Assembly (NCBI RefSeq): GCF_024171785.1
Contig: NZ_JAMTCK010000001.1
Coordinates: 496,134 to 560,133 of the forward strand
Origin: Goodfellowiella coeruleoviolacea
Lineage (GTDB): Bacteria; Actinomycetota; Actinomycetes; Mycobacteriales; Pseudonocardiaceae
Length of the DNA stretch: 64,000 bases
Direction: 5' to 3'
The notes under the pieces: generated by a model
Database searches by the model: none
Told to the model about the DNA's origin: nothing
Seen by the model: the letters and a program-made list of their open reading frames with translations, nothing else
Program-made: the position numbers and the translations under genes
Shown here: one piece after another, positions 28,219 to 36,967 of the stretch
Layout: each line of letters opens with the position of its first letter
Numbering within the stretch: the stretch's first letter is position 1

Positions 28219-28263
28219 GTCTCCGTGCTCGCGGTGTCCGGTGTCACGTCGTGGAGAATGACA

Positions 28264-28295
28264 TCAGTAGGTATGACCGTCAGTAGGTATGACCG
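28264..28295. repeat. 16-bp tandem duplication at the toxin gene's 3' end
   Basis: TCAGTAGGTATGACCG occurs twice without a gap (28264-28279 and 28280-28295). One copy encodes the last residues of the toxin (GHTY plus the stop) and the other lies immediately after the stop. It is an exact duplication of the gene's end. Confidence 0.95.
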
Positions 28296-28942
28296 TTCTC
28301 GTCCCTGATAATGATACCCAGACGTCTCGCCTCGGCGAGCACGGCAGGCGGAACAGCATTTCTCTGCACTGGAACCTCAAGGACCATGTCCCCGTCCATT
28401 GGTTGACCAATCGCGTCGTCACCGAGATCGCGACGATTTGTCGGGGTGTCCGCGACAATGGTGCCCGGGCCATAGGTGTTGGCGAGTTCGCGCAGATAGG
28501 CGAACGCCGTCTTCTCCTGCACGTCCGCTAACTGGGTGTGCTTCCGGCTGACGATTTCCTCGCCGGGCACGTAGGAGTCGACGCGCGGGTACTGGCCCCG
28601 CTCCGACTTCGGCTCGACGTGCACCTCGTTCGCGCCGCCCTGCTCCTCGTAGTAGGGCTCGCGCCGCCGGTTGAACTCGTTGCCCTCCTCGATCTGCCGC
28701 CGCAGCCACTCCGGCCGGCTCGACTCCTCGCCGGAACCCGGTTCGCCGGGCCGCTCCGGCTGGTTCGGTTGGCCGTTGCCCGACCCGCCGCCAGGTCGGC
28801 CTCTGCTGGCGATGTCCTGGGTCTTCTGCTGGGCGCCGGAGATGCTCGACGACGCGTCGACGTCGCCGGACCGCTGGGACGGATGCCCTGTCGAGCCGTC
28901 GCCGTCGTCTCCGCCCTTCGGGCGCCGTGGTCGTGGGGTCAT
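28280..28942 (-). CDS. Polymorphic toxin C-terminal domain protein
   Basis: In this 220-residue protein, residues 1-80 are a disordered, Gly/Pro/Ser-rich linker with polar repeats. Residues about 85-220 match a toxin tip domain common at the C-termini of Rhs, LXG and WXG polymorphic toxins: RREPYYEEQGGANEVHV, RVDSYVPGEEIVSRKHTQL, EKTAFAYLRELA, a D-G-D-M-V-L-E-V-P-V-Q segment and a closing IIIRDENGHTY. The biochemical activity of that domain is not clear to me. It has no secretion domain of its own; the preceding gene (7-bp gap) encodes a WXG-like carrier, so this looks like a split ESX-secreted toxin. The next gene is the likely immunity gene. Confidence 0.68.
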   Translation of the reverse strand: MTPRPRRPKGGDDGDGSTGHPSQRSGDVDASSSISGAQQKTQDIASRGRPGGGSGNGQPNQPERPGEPGSGEESSRPEWLRRQIEEGNEFNRRREPYYEEQGGANEVHVEPKSERGQYPRVDSYVPGEEIVSRKHTQLADVQEKTAFAYLRELANTYGPGTIVADTPTNRRDLGDDAIGQPMDGDMVLEVPVQRNAVPPAVLAEARRLGIIIRDENGHTY

Positions 28943-28949
28943 GTCGCGC

Positions 28950-29654
28950 CTATCCGTCCAGCAGCAGCGAGAGGTTGGTGATGCTCTCGACCAGCGAGGT
29001 CGTGTAGTTGAGGATCCGCCCGGCCCACTTGACCACCGCGGCGACGATCTGCGCCGCGATCACCGGGATGGTCACCACCAGCAGCGCCTCAACGGCCCAG
29101 ACGATCACCCTGGCCACCAGGTCGGCGATCAGGTCGCGGACGATCTCGCGGGTCATCTCGACCAGGCCACCCGCGCCCTCGGTGGCCGCCGCCAGCCCGG
29201 CCGAGGTCGCGGCCAGCCCGCCGAGCGCGTCGACGTTGTTGGCCATCAGGGCGCGGTAGGCGTCGGCGGCGCCGCCGGTCCACTCCGTCAGGTCGTTGGT
29301 GAGGTGCGCGCCGAGGTCCTGGGACATGCTGTACAGCTCAGTCGCCATGTTGTTCCAGGTCTCGGCGTGCGACCGGACGACGTCCGGCAGGCCGGTCAGC
29401 TCGTCGAGCACCTGCCGCAACGGCTCGAAGTACTCCATGGCCCAGCCGAGCCCGTTGGACAGCAGCGCGCTGAACGGGTCCATCACCGTGGCCGCGGTCT
29501 CCACGGCCAGCCCGGCGCCGGCGAGCGCGCCGGTGACCCAGTTCTCGCTCTTGATCGCGTCAACCAGGTCCTCGATCCCGTCCGCGAGGCTGGATCCGGT
29601 CCACGCCTCGCGGGTCGACCGCACCGGGGCGACCAGGGAACCGTCGTCGGTCAT
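28950..29654 (-). CDS. WXG100-like/ESX carrier protein with hydrophobic C-terminus
   Basis: The 234-residue protein has an alpha-helical hairpin with the W-x-G motif in LTEWTGGAADAYRAL (about residue 125), flanked by long helices, as in ESX substrates. The C-terminal part (residues about 165-220: VIVWAVEALLVVTIPVIAAQ, then IVAAVVKWAGRIL) is strongly hydrophobic. This matches N-terminal secretion domains of type VII polymorphic toxins, here ending before the toxin. The start overlaps the stop of the EspC-like gene (ATGA). The toxin gene starts 7 bp downstream in a different frame. It probably carries or escorts the toxin through the ESX channel. Confidence 0.75.
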   Translation of the reverse strand: MTDDGSLVAPVRSTREAWTGSSLADGIEDLVDAIKSENWVTGALAGAGLAVETAATVMDPFSALLSNGLGWAMEYFEPLRQVLDELTGLPDVVRSHAETWNNMATELYSMSQDLGAHLTNDLTEWTGGAADAYRALMANNVDALGGLAATSAGLAAATEGAGGLVEMTREIVRDLIADLVARVIVWAVEALLVVTIPVIAAQIVAAVVKWAGRILNYTTSLVESITNLSLLLDG

Positions 29655-29965
29655 GGCTGCCGCACCACCCCGATCTGGTTGAGCCGGTCGCTCCCGTCGT
29701 TGTCCACGGTGTCGTAGGCGTCCGCGGTCAGCTCCAGCTCCTCGGTGACCAGGTCGAGGTTCTCAGCGACGTAGGCGAGCAGCTCGTCCTGTTTCTGGTG
29801 CCTGCCCTCCAGCACCCCGGCGATCCACCCGCACAGCAACCCGTACGCCTGGTCGTTGCGCGCGATCTGCGCGCTGGCGCTCTGCACGGCGGCGAACCGC
29901 TGCCGAACCGCCTGCACGTTCTGCGCGTGCGTGCGCAGTTGTGGGATGTCGACGTTGAATCCCAT
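29651..29965 (-). CDS. EspC-like ESX secretion-associated protein
   Basis: This is a 104-residue helical-hairpin protein. Its opening IPQLRTHAQNVQAVRQRFAAV and the later LLAYVAENLDLVTEELELTADAYDTVD match the EspC/T7SS-ESX family of small secreted or needle-forming proteins, with the Y-x-x-x-D/E-like export signal in ADAYDTVDND. It is sandwiched between the YbaB-like gene (3-bp gap) and the WXG-like gene (4-bp overlap). It probably assists export of the carrier/toxin. Confidence 0.75.
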   Translation of the reverse strand: MGFNVDIPQLRTHAQNVQAVRQRFAAVQSASAQIARNDQAYGLLCGWIAGVLEGRHQKQDELLAYVAENLDLVTEELELTADAYDTVDNDGSDRLNQIGVVRQP

Positions 29966-29968
29966 GCC

Positions 29969-30451
29969 TCACCGCCGCCGGAAGCTGGAAAGCGGGTCGT
30001 AGTCGTCGTCATCGCCGACGTCGTCGGCGCGGCCTCGGCCGCGTGGCGCCCGCTGTTCCGGGCCCTGCTCGGCGAAATCCCGCCGGAGGTGGCGGTCCAC
30101 GCTCTCCGCGATCGCCCTGGCCGCCGCCGACTCCGTGCCGACGGTGTCCGCGATGACCTCCCTGGACCGGTCGGCCAGCATGTTCCTGGCCGTGCCCAGC
30201 GTTGTCATGATGGTCTGGGCGACCACGTCCGGCGCCACCCGGTTGATCCGCTCGGTCAGCCGCAGCGCGACCAGCGCTCCCGTCGAGTCGACCGAGACCT
30301 CGGCCAGCCCGTTGGGATCGCGCGCGGTCACCCGCAGGTCCTGCAGTCGCTGACGCATGGCCTCGGTGTCACGGGCCATCTTGTCGATCCGCCCCTTCCA
30401 CGCGGCCAGGTGCTCACGCGCGCCGTCCGGGTCGAGGATTGTCCCGTCCAT
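29969..30451 (-). CDS. YbaB/EbfC-like ESX-associated protein
   Basis: ATG 30451 gives 160 residues. The N-terminal helix with coiled-coil character (AAWKGRIDKMARDTEAMRQRL) and the beta strands VTARDPNGLAEVSVDSTGALVALRL are typical of the YbaB/EbfC fold, which recurs in actinomycete ESX operons. The C-terminus is a charged, disordered tail (RGRADDVGDDDDYDPLSSF). It is the first gene of the operon. A chaperone or DNA-binding role is possible; the ESX operon context is the strongest guide. Confidence 0.7.
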   Translation of the reverse strand: MDGTILDPDGAREHLAAWKGRIDKMARDTEAMRQRLQDLRVTARDPNGLAEVSVDSTGALVALRLTERINRVAPDVVAQTIMTTLGTARNMLADRSREVIADTVGTESAAARAIAESVDRHLRRDFAEQGPEQRAPRGRGRADDVGDDDDYDPLSSFRRR

Positions 30452-30592
30452 GCCCGAGGAGCGTAGGTGACCGGCGACACCCAGCAGGAGGAAATGACCA
30501 AAATCGGCGTACCGGTCCAGGCCGGACCCGATCAGCACACCCGATCGGCACAGCCGGTTGGGCGCGGCCCGGCGCCCCGGGCCGCGCCGGGG

Positions 30593-31924
30593 TCAGGCCG
30601 CGCGGGTGGGTGCGGCCTGCTGGCTCCAGTCGGGCTCGCGGTAGTCCACCGATGGTGGCAGGGCGAAGACGGTGACCAGGATGGACACCGCGCAGGCCGC
30701 CGTCATGTACCAGCCGAAGGCGACGTCGGTGCCGGTCAGGCTGTGCAGCCACACCGCGACGAGGCCGGCGGTCGACCCGATGAGCGAGGTGCCGATGTTG
30801 AAGTTGAGCGCCGCCGCGCTCGACCGCACCTCGGGCGGGAAGCTGAGCACGTACGCGGTGTTGAGCGGCGCGGAGACCAGGTTGTTGAGCACGGTGAAGA
30901 CGATGACGGCCGCGGTGGCGAGCACGATGGACCCGCTGCCGATCGCCATGAACGTCGGCACGGTCAGCAGCACGAACAGGCCGTAGCCCACCAGGAGGGG
31001 CACCCGGGCGCCGTGGCGGTCGGCGAGCACCCCGCCCCAGATGCTCGGCAGCGGGCCGACCGCGTAGGTCAGCATCGACGCGAGCAGCGACAGCGACGTG
31101 GGGAAGCCGGCGCTGATCAGCGCGGTCACGAAGTACGCCTGGATGGTGTACGTGCCGATCCGCTGTCCCGCGCCGAGTCCGATCGCCCTGAGCATGTCCC
31201 GCCAGTGGTAGCGCACCGCGTCGCGCAGGGGCGTCTGCTCGACGCGGCCGTGCTTGGCCAGCTCCAGCACCTCGCGGAACTCGGGTGTCTCGTCGAGCCG
31301 GCGGCGGATGTAGAGCCCCACGAACGCGATGGGCACCGCGAGCAGGAACGGGATCCGCCAGCCCCAGCTGGTGAACGCCTCGGCCGGCATGACCGTGGTG
31401 AGGGTGAACGCCACGGCGGCGGCCAGCAGCGAGCCCACCGAGCAGGTGGCGTTGATCAGCCCGGTGAGGTAGTTCCGCCGGTTGCCGCGCTCGTGCTCCA
31501 GCATGAACTGGGCGGCGGTGGTGAACTCGACGCTCGCACCGAAGCCCTGCAGGACCCGGCAGAACAGCAGCAGGGCCGGTGCGGCGACACCGATCGCCGC
31601 GTAGGTGGGCAGCAGGCCGATCCCCGCGGTGCCCGCGCTCATCAGCATGATCGTGAGGAAGAGCACGAAGCGGCGGCCCCTGCGGTCGGCGAGCGGCCCG
31701 AGGACCAGCCCGCCGAGGGGGCGGACGAAGTACGACAGCGAGACACCCACGTAGGTGGACAGCAGCGCGACCGCCGGGTCCGCCGAGGGGAAGAACAGCG
31801 TCGACAGCACCGCGGCGAGCGTGCCGTACAGGGTGAAGTCGTAGTACTCGACGATGTTGCCGAGCATGGTCGAGGCGAACACCCGGCGCCGCGTGCCGGT
31901 GCTGACGGTGGTGGGCGCGGTCAT
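30593..31924 (-). CDS. MFS transporter, metabolite:H+ symporter (MHS/ProP-like) family
   Basis: ATG 31924 overlaps the hyuB stop (ATGA). The 443-residue 12-TM protein has the MHS signature opening FASTMLGNIVEYYDFTLYGTL, then FVRPLGGLVLGPLADRRGRRFVL (motif A) and RVLQGFGASVEFTTAAQFMLEH. Relatives import organic acids, betaines and related small metabolites. As the third gene of the hyuA-hyuB operon it is the likely importer of the compound hydrolysed by the hydantoinase/oxoprolinase. Confidence 0.9.
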   Translation of the reverse strand: MTAPTTVSTGTRRRVFASTMLGNIVEYYDFTLYGTLAAVLSTLFFPSADPAVALLSTYVGVSLSYFVRPLGGLVLGPLADRRGRRFVLFLTIMLMSAGTAGIGLLPTYAAIGVAAPALLLFCRVLQGFGASVEFTTAAQFMLEHERGNRRNYLTGLINATCSVGSLLAAAVAFTLTTVMPAEAFTSWGWRIPFLLAVPIAFVGLYIRRRLDETPEFREVLELAKHGRVEQTPLRDAVRYHWRDMLRAIGLGAGQRIGTYTIQAYFVTALISAGFPTSLSLLASMLTYAVGPLPSIWGGVLADRHGARVPLLVGYGLFVLLTVPTFMAIGSGSIVLATAAVIVFTVLNNLVSAPLNTAYVLSFPPEVRSSAAALNFNIGTSLIGSTAGLVAVWLHSLTGTDVAFGWYMTAACAVSILVTVFALPPSVDYREPDWSQQAAPTRAA

Positions 31925-33579
31925 GGACGTTCCTCCGAGGGGTCCGGACGGCGGTAGTGGCGTGCGGCGGTGTCCGCCGTGATCCGCGACTCGGCGAGGT
32001 CCTGCTCGACCGCCTGCGGCGACCGGTCCTCCGGACGGCCGTAACCGCCCGCGCCCGCGGTCTCCACGGTGACCACGTCCCCCCGCCTGAGCAGCGCGTA
32101 CCCGTGGTCGACCGGGCCGGCGCCCTGGCTGAGCAGCACCTTGGCCGTGGCACCCGGCCCGCCGCCGCACAGGCCCCACGGCTGCGACCGCTGGCGGCTG
32201 GTGTCCACCCAGAAGTGCACCTCGTCGCCCTCCACCCGGACGCGGCGGCGGATGCCCATGCCGCCGCGGTGCTCGCCGACGCCACCGGAGTCGTCGATCA
32301 GCTCGTAGGCCTCGACGAGCAGCGGGTACTCGGTCTCCAGGCTCTCCACCGGCAGGTTGGACGTGTTCGTCATGTGCACCTGGACGCCGTCGAGCCCGTC
32401 CTTGCTCGCCCGCGCGCCCGACCCGCCGCCGATGGTCTCCAGGTAGACGAACTCGGCGCCGGTGACCGGATGCCGCCCGGAGAAGTGCACGCCGGTGTTG
32501 GCGCCGTTGCTGGCCGCGGTCACCCGCTCCGGCACGGCGCCGGCCAGCGCGCCGTGGATCAGGTCGACGATGCGCTGGCAGGTCTCGCTGCGCCCGTTGA
32601 CCGCGGCCGGCAGCACGCAGTTGACGATCGAGCCCTCCGGCGCGCTGATGTGGATCGGCCGGTAGAGCCCGGCGTTGGGCACGATGTCGGCGTCGATCAG
32701 GCTCTTGACCGAGTAGTAGACGGTGGCGTGCAACGCGGTCCAGACCACGTTCACGCTCGCCCGCACCTGCGGCGGGTTGCCGGCGAAGTCGAAGTGGATC
32801 TCGTCGCCGGCGATCCGCACGGCCACGCGCAGCTCCAGTTCGTCGTCCAGTTCCGGACAGTCGAACAGGTCGGTGAACGCGTACTCGCCGTCCGGCATCT
32901 CGGCGATGGCCGCCCGCGTCCGACGTTCGGTGTAGTCCAGCAGTTCCTCACCGGCCGCGACCACCGCGGCCGTGCCGTAGCGCTCGCACAGCTCGCGGTA
33001 GCGCAGCACGGCGAGCCGGTTCGCCGAACTCTGGGCGCGCAGGTCGGCCCGCCGCTCGTGCGGCACCTGGCAGTTGAGCAGGATCAGCGACAGCACGTCC
33101 TGCTGGAGCACGCCGGCCCGGACCAGGCGCACGGGCGGGATGCGCAGCCCCTCCTGGAAGATGTGCGCGTGCCCCCGGTCGCCGAAGTCCGCGTGGTGGG
33201 CCAGGGTCGCGGCCCACGCGGTCAGCTCGCCGGCCACGAAGATCGGCGTCGCCAGGACGATGTCCGGCAGGTGCGAGCCGCCGCCGTTGTACGGGTCGTT
33301 GCCGATGAACGTGTCCCCGTCCTGGATCTCCTCGCGGGGGTAGCGCGCCAGGATGCTGTCCACGATGCCCATCAGCGAGCCGAGGTGCAGCGGTGAGCCG
33401 CCCTCGTCCTGCGCGATGCCCCGGCCGGCCGCGTCGAACAGGCCCGCGGTGCAATCCCGCCGCTCCTTGATGTTGGTGGAGAAGGCCGCGCGGACGAGCG
33501 TGCCGCTCATCTCCTCCACGATGGTGGCCAGTGCCGAGCCGATCACCTCGACCAGCACCGCGTCGAGTTCCCGTGCCAC
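31921..33579 (-). CDS. hyuB: Hydantoinase B / oxoprolinase beta-type subunit
   Basis: The 552-residue protein has the family's FIGNDPYNGGGSHLPDIVL motif, LNCQVPHERRADLRAQ, and GGGSGARASKDGLDGVQVHM. Together with HyuA it forms an ATP-dependent enzyme opening hydantoin, N-methylhydantoin or 5-oxoproline rings. The GTG start at 33579 is separated from the hyuA stop by one base, so coupling is likely. It belongs to the palindrome-controlled leftward operon. Confidence 0.93.
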   Translation of the reverse strand: MARELDAVLVEVIGSALATIVEEMSGTLVRAAFSTNIKERRDCTAGLFDAAGRGIAQDEGGSPLHLGSLMGIVDSILARYPREEIQDGDTFIGNDPYNGGGSHLPDIVLATPIFVAGELTAWAATLAHHADFGDRGHAHIFQEGLRIPPVRLVRAGVLQQDVLSLILLNCQVPHERRADLRAQSSANRLAVLRYRELCERYGTAAVVAAGEELLDYTERRTRAAIAEMPDGEYAFTDLFDCPELDDELELRVAVRIAGDEIHFDFAGNPPQVRASVNVVWTALHATVYYSVKSLIDADIVPNAGLYRPIHISAPEGSIVNCVLPAAVNGRSETCQRIVDLIHGALAGAVPERVTAASNGANTGVHFSGRHPVTGAEFVYLETIGGGSGARASKDGLDGVQVHMTNTSNLPVESLETEYPLLVEAYELIDDSGGVGEHRGGMGIRRRVRVEGDEVHFWVDTSRQRSQPWGLCGGGPGATAKVLLSQGAGPVDHGYALLRRGDVVTVETAGAGGYGRPEDRSPQAVEQDLAESRITADTAARHYRRPDPSEERP

Positions 33580-33580
33580 G

Positions 33581-35638
33581 TCAGCTCCTCGAAGTCCGGA
33601 TGATCAGGTTGCGCATCTCGTCCACCGCGCAGGTGTCGGAGGGCAGCAGGAGGGTTGTGCTGTCCATCTGCTCGACGATCGCGGGGCCGGTGAACCGGTG
33701 GCCGACGTCCAGCAGCGCGCGGTCGTACACCGGGCAGTCCACCCGGCCGCCGGCCTCGGCCAGGTAGACCGAGCGGTGCGCGACCACGGCGTCGGCCAGG
33801 TCGGCTCCACTGGGCGCGGAGCGCTCGACCCGGGCGCGGGGCACCGCGCCCACGGCCTGCGCCCGGAAGGTCACCGCCTCCACCGGCTCGTCCTCGGCGC
33901 GGTAGCCGTACATCCGCTCGTGCGCGTCGTGGAAGCGGTCCACCAGCACGCGGATCGTCGCGGCCGTGACGGGCCCGTCCGGGACGTCGACGCCCAGTTC
34001 GTAGTTCTGGCCGGTGTAGCGCAGGTCCACGGCGCGGGTGACCGACCGCCGCGCCGGCTCGATGCCCTCGCTGTCGAACCAGGCGTCCGCCTGCGCGGAC
34101 AGGTCGGTGAGCACGGCCGCCAGTTCCTCGCCGGTCTCCGGGCGCACCGGCACGATCCGGGTGCGCATGAAGTCGCTGCGCACGTCGGTCATGAGCAGGC
34201 CGAGCGCCGACTGCGCGCCCGGGATCTCCGGGATGACGATCACCGGTGAGCCCAGCTCGGCCGCCAGCCGCGCCGCGTGCAGCGGGCCGGCCCCGCCGAA
34301 CGGCACCAGGGCGTAGTCGCGGGGGTCGTAGCCCCGGTGCACCGAGATGACCCGGATCGCCCTGGCCATGTTCGCGGTGACCACGCTGATGATGCCCTGC
34401 GCGGTCGCCTCCACCGACATGCCCAGCCGCTCGGCCAGTCGCCCCACGGCCCGGTGCGACGCGTCCTTGTCGATCTTGAGCTGGCCGTTGAGCAGGTAGT
34501 CGGGGTTCAGCACGCGCAGCACCACGTTGGCGTCGGTGACGGTGGGTTCCTCGCCGTTGCCGTAGCAGGCGGGGCCGGGGAAGGCGCCCGCGCTCATCGG
34601 GCCGACCCGCAGGTGCCCGCCGGAGTCGATCCACGCGACCGAGCCGCCGCCCGCGCCCACGGTGTGGATGTCGAGCATGGGCGAGCGGATCGGCCGGCCG
34701 TCGATCTCCAGGCTGGCCGCCACCTTCGGCTCGCCGTCGCGGACCAGCGAGACGTCGGAGGACGTGCCGCCCATGTCGAAGGTGATGATGTCGCGGAAAC
34801 CGGCCGCCGCGCAGATCGCCGCGGCGCCGACCACGCCGGTGCTCGGACCGGACAGCACCAGCCGCACCGGCAGCCGCTCCGCGGTGACGAACGGGATGAC
34901 CCCGCCGTTGGACTGGGTCACGTGCGGTTCGCAGCGCAGCCCGGACGCGGCCAGCGTCCCGCGCAGCCGCGCGAGGTAGTCGGCCACGACCGGACCCAGG
35001 TAGGCGTTGGTGACCACTGTGGACAGCCGCTCGAACTCGCGGAACTCCGGCAGCACCTCACTGGACAGCGAGACGTGCGCCTCGGGGAACTCCGCGCGGA
35101 TGATCTCGCCGATGGCCCGCTCGTGGTCCGGGCGGACATAGCTGTAGAGCAGGCACACGGCGATCGCCACGACACCGCGCTCGCGCAGTGCCCGGACGGC
35201 CGCGCGGACCTCGTCGTGCGCGAGCGGGACCTCGACCCGGCCGTCGTGGCGGACCCGTTCGGTCACCTCCATCCGCAGGTCCCTCGGGACGAAGGGCACC
35301 GGCTTGTCGGCCTGCGCGTCGTACATGTGCGGGCGTCGCCCGCGACCCAGTTCGAGCAGATCGCGAAAGCCCCGGGTGGTGATCAGACCGGTGCGCGCGC
35401 CGCGGCCGGTGAGCAGGGCGTTGGTGCCCACGGTGGTGCCGTGCGCGAAGTAGGCCACCTCGTCGACGCCGCGCCCGCCGATCTGGTCCAGCAGTTCACC
35501 GAGGCCACGCACGATGGCCTGCCCCGGGTCCTCGGGGGTGGAGGAGACCTTGCGGACGTGGATCTGTCCGGTCGTGTCGTCGTAGGCGCACAGGTCCGTG
35601 AAGGTGCCGCCGGTGTCCACACCGATTCTCAGGCTCAT
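33581..35638 (-). CDS. hyuA: Hydantoinase A / oxoprolinase alpha-type subunit
   Basis: This 685-residue actin/hexokinase-fold ATPase opens LRIGVDTGGTFTDLCAYDD (phosphate 1 loop) and later has DIITFDMGGTSSDVSLVRDG and TVGAGGGSVAWIDSGGHLRVGP. FGGAGPLHAARLAAELG is also typical. It couples ATP hydrolysis to ring opening of a cyclic amide such as N-methylhydantoin or 5-oxoproline, with HyuB. It is the first gene of the leftward operon, with a CGGGAACGTTCCCG operator 26 bp upstream of its ATG. Exact substrate uncertain. Confidence 0.93.
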   Translation of the reverse strand: MSLRIGVDTGGTFTDLCAYDDTTGQIHVRKVSSTPEDPGQAIVRGLGELLDQIGGRGVDEVAYFAHGTTVGTNALLTGRGARTGLITTRGFRDLLELGRGRRPHMYDAQADKPVPFVPRDLRMEVTERVRHDGRVEVPLAHDEVRAAVRALRERGVVAIAVCLLYSYVRPDHERAIGEIIRAEFPEAHVSLSSEVLPEFREFERLSTVVTNAYLGPVVADYLARLRGTLAASGLRCEPHVTQSNGGVIPFVTAERLPVRLVLSGPSTGVVGAAAICAAAGFRDIITFDMGGTSSDVSLVRDGEPKVAASLEIDGRPIRSPMLDIHTVGAGGGSVAWIDSGGHLRVGPMSAGAFPGPACYGNGEEPTVTDANVVLRVLNPDYLLNGQLKIDKDASHRAVGRLAERLGMSVEATAQGIISVVTANMARAIRVISVHRGYDPRDYALVPFGGAGPLHAARLAAELGSPVIVIPEIPGAQSALGLLMTDVRSDFMRTRIVPVRPETGEELAAVLTDLSAQADAWFDSEGIEPARRSVTRAVDLRYTGQNYELGVDVPDGPVTAATIRVLVDRFHDAHERMYGYRAEDEPVEAVTFRAQAVGAVPRARVERSAPSGADLADAVVAHRSVYLAEAGGRVDCPVYDRALLDVGHRFTGPAIVEQMDSTTLLLPSDTCAVDEMRNLIIRTSRS

Positions 35639-35663
35639 GGTGCCCTTGCCTCACGCTGGGATT

Positions 35664-35677
35664 CGGGAACGTTCCCG
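35664..35677. promoter_or_regulatory. LacI-type operator upstream of hyuA
   Basis: CGGGAACGTTCCCG is a perfect 14-bp palindrome with a central CpG, the usual form of LacI/GalR-family sites. It lies 26 bp upstream of the hyuA start, so binding there would block the leftward promoter. The same sequence recurs at 35812-35825. Confidence 0.8.
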
Positions 35678-35810
35678 GACTGGGAATTGGGGAGGGAATC
35701 TACGCACGCCCGTCCACAGTGGTCAAGAGTGTGTTTTCCCTGGATCTGTTCGGCCGCAGAATTGCTTGACCACCGACAGCGCGGGTGCCTAGGGTCAGCG
35801 CCACGAGATC

Positions 35811-35826
35811 CCGGGAACGTTCCCGG
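35811..35826. promoter_or_regulatory. LacI-type operator upstream of the FAD oxidoreductase
   Basis: CCGGGAACGTTCCCGG is a perfect 16-bp palindrome 22 bp upstream of the rightward operon's first start codon. It contains the same 14-bp core as the site near hyuA. The LacI-family gene at the end of this operon is the likely cognate repressor. Confidence 0.8.
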
Positions 35827-35848
35827 ATTGGGTGGGGAGGAAAGACAC

Positions 35849-36967
35849 ATGGTTCGGAGAGCACCGGCGATGAGGGTGGTCGTCCTCGGGGGCGGTGTCC
35901 TGGGTGTGTCCACCGCGCACCAACTCGCCCGGCAGGGGGCCGCGGTCACGCTCGTGTCCGAGGCCGCACCGGCCAGCGGCGCGTCCGGCCGGTCGCTGGC
36001 GTGGCTGAACTCGGCCGCGGCGCGCTCGGCGGAGTACCACCGGCTGCGGGTGCTGGGCATCGACCGCTACCGCACCCTCGGTGCCCGCGTGCCCGGCCTG
36101 GACTGGCTGCGCTTCGACGGCGGACTGGCCTGGGGCGCCGAAGCCACCACCCGCGAGACGTTCGCGCGCCAGCGGGCCGTGGGCTACGACGCGGAGTGGG
36201 TTCTCCCCGACGAGATCGCGGCCCTCGCCCCGGGGGTCGACCCCGCCGCCGTGCCCGACCACGGCGCGATCTTCAACCCCGGTGAGGGCTGGGTCGACCT
36301 GCCGTCCCTGATCGACCTGCTCCTGCGGCAGTTCACCGGCCTCGGCGGGACCGCCGTGTTCGACGCCGGTCCGACCGAGGTCCGCACCGAGGGCGACCGG
36401 GTGCTCGGCGCCCGGACCGGGTCCGGCCACGACGTCGACGCGGACGCGGTCGTGCTCGCCACCGGCGCCGCCGTGCCGGCGGAACTGGCCCGGCTGGGCG
36501 CGCCGATCGGCGACCGGACCCCGATCTCGGTGCTGCTGCGCACCGAACCCGTGGCCACCGGGCTGCGCTCGGTGCTGAACACGCCGCGGGTGTCCATCCG
36601 CCCCACGCCCGACGGCGCGCTGGTGTTCGACTCGGCGTGGTCGGAGGAGGAGGTCGTGCACCACGACGACGGCACCTTCGAGATCCCACAGTCCACTGTG
36701 GATGGGCTGCTCGCCGAGGCGAGCGCGGTGCTGGCCGGCAACCCCCGCCTCCCCCTCGACTCGGTGGCGACCGGCCGGAAGCCCATCCCCGCCGACGGGG
36801 AACCGGTGCTGGGACCGGTGCCCGGGATCGACGGCCTGCACGTCGCGTTCACCCACAGCGGCGCCACCCTCGGCCTGATCGCCGGAGAACTGCTCGCCGA
36901 GCAGATCGTCACCGGCCAGCCCCACCCGCTGCTGGCGCCCTTCGGGCCGGGCAGGTTCCTGACGTGA
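35849..36967 (+). CDS. FAD-dependent (D-amino acid oxidase-like) oxidoreductase
   Basis: ATG 35849 follows GGGGAGG; an internal ATG at 35870 is the alternative. The 372-residue protein has VVVLGGGVLGVSTAHQLARQG (dinucleotide-binding G-x-G-x-x-G), VVLATGAAVP, and a C-terminal GLHVAFTHSGATLGLIAGE block, typical of the DAO family that oxidises secondary amines or amino acids such as sarcosine and glycine. Within the hyuAB regulon it may oxidise the amino acid released from the ring-opened substrate. Its stop overlaps the next start (GTGA). Confidence 0.88.
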   Translation: MVRRAPAMRVVVLGGGVLGVSTAHQLARQGAAVTLVSEAAPASGASGRSLAWLNSAAARSAEYHRLRVLGIDRYRTLGARVPGLDWLRFDGGLAWGAEATTRETFARQRAVGYDAEWVLPDEIAALAPGVDPAAVPDHGAIFNPGEGWVDLPSLIDLLLRQFTGLGGTAVFDAGPTEVRTEGDRVLGARTGSGHDVDADAVVLATGAAVPAELARLGAPIGDRTPISVLLRTEPVATGLRSVLNTPRVSIRPTPDGALVFDSAWSEEEVVHHDDGTFEIPQSTVDGLLAEASAVLAGNPRLPLDSVATGRKPIPADGEPVLGPVPGIDGLHVAFTHSGATLGLIAGELLAEQIVTGQPHPLLAPFGPGRFLT

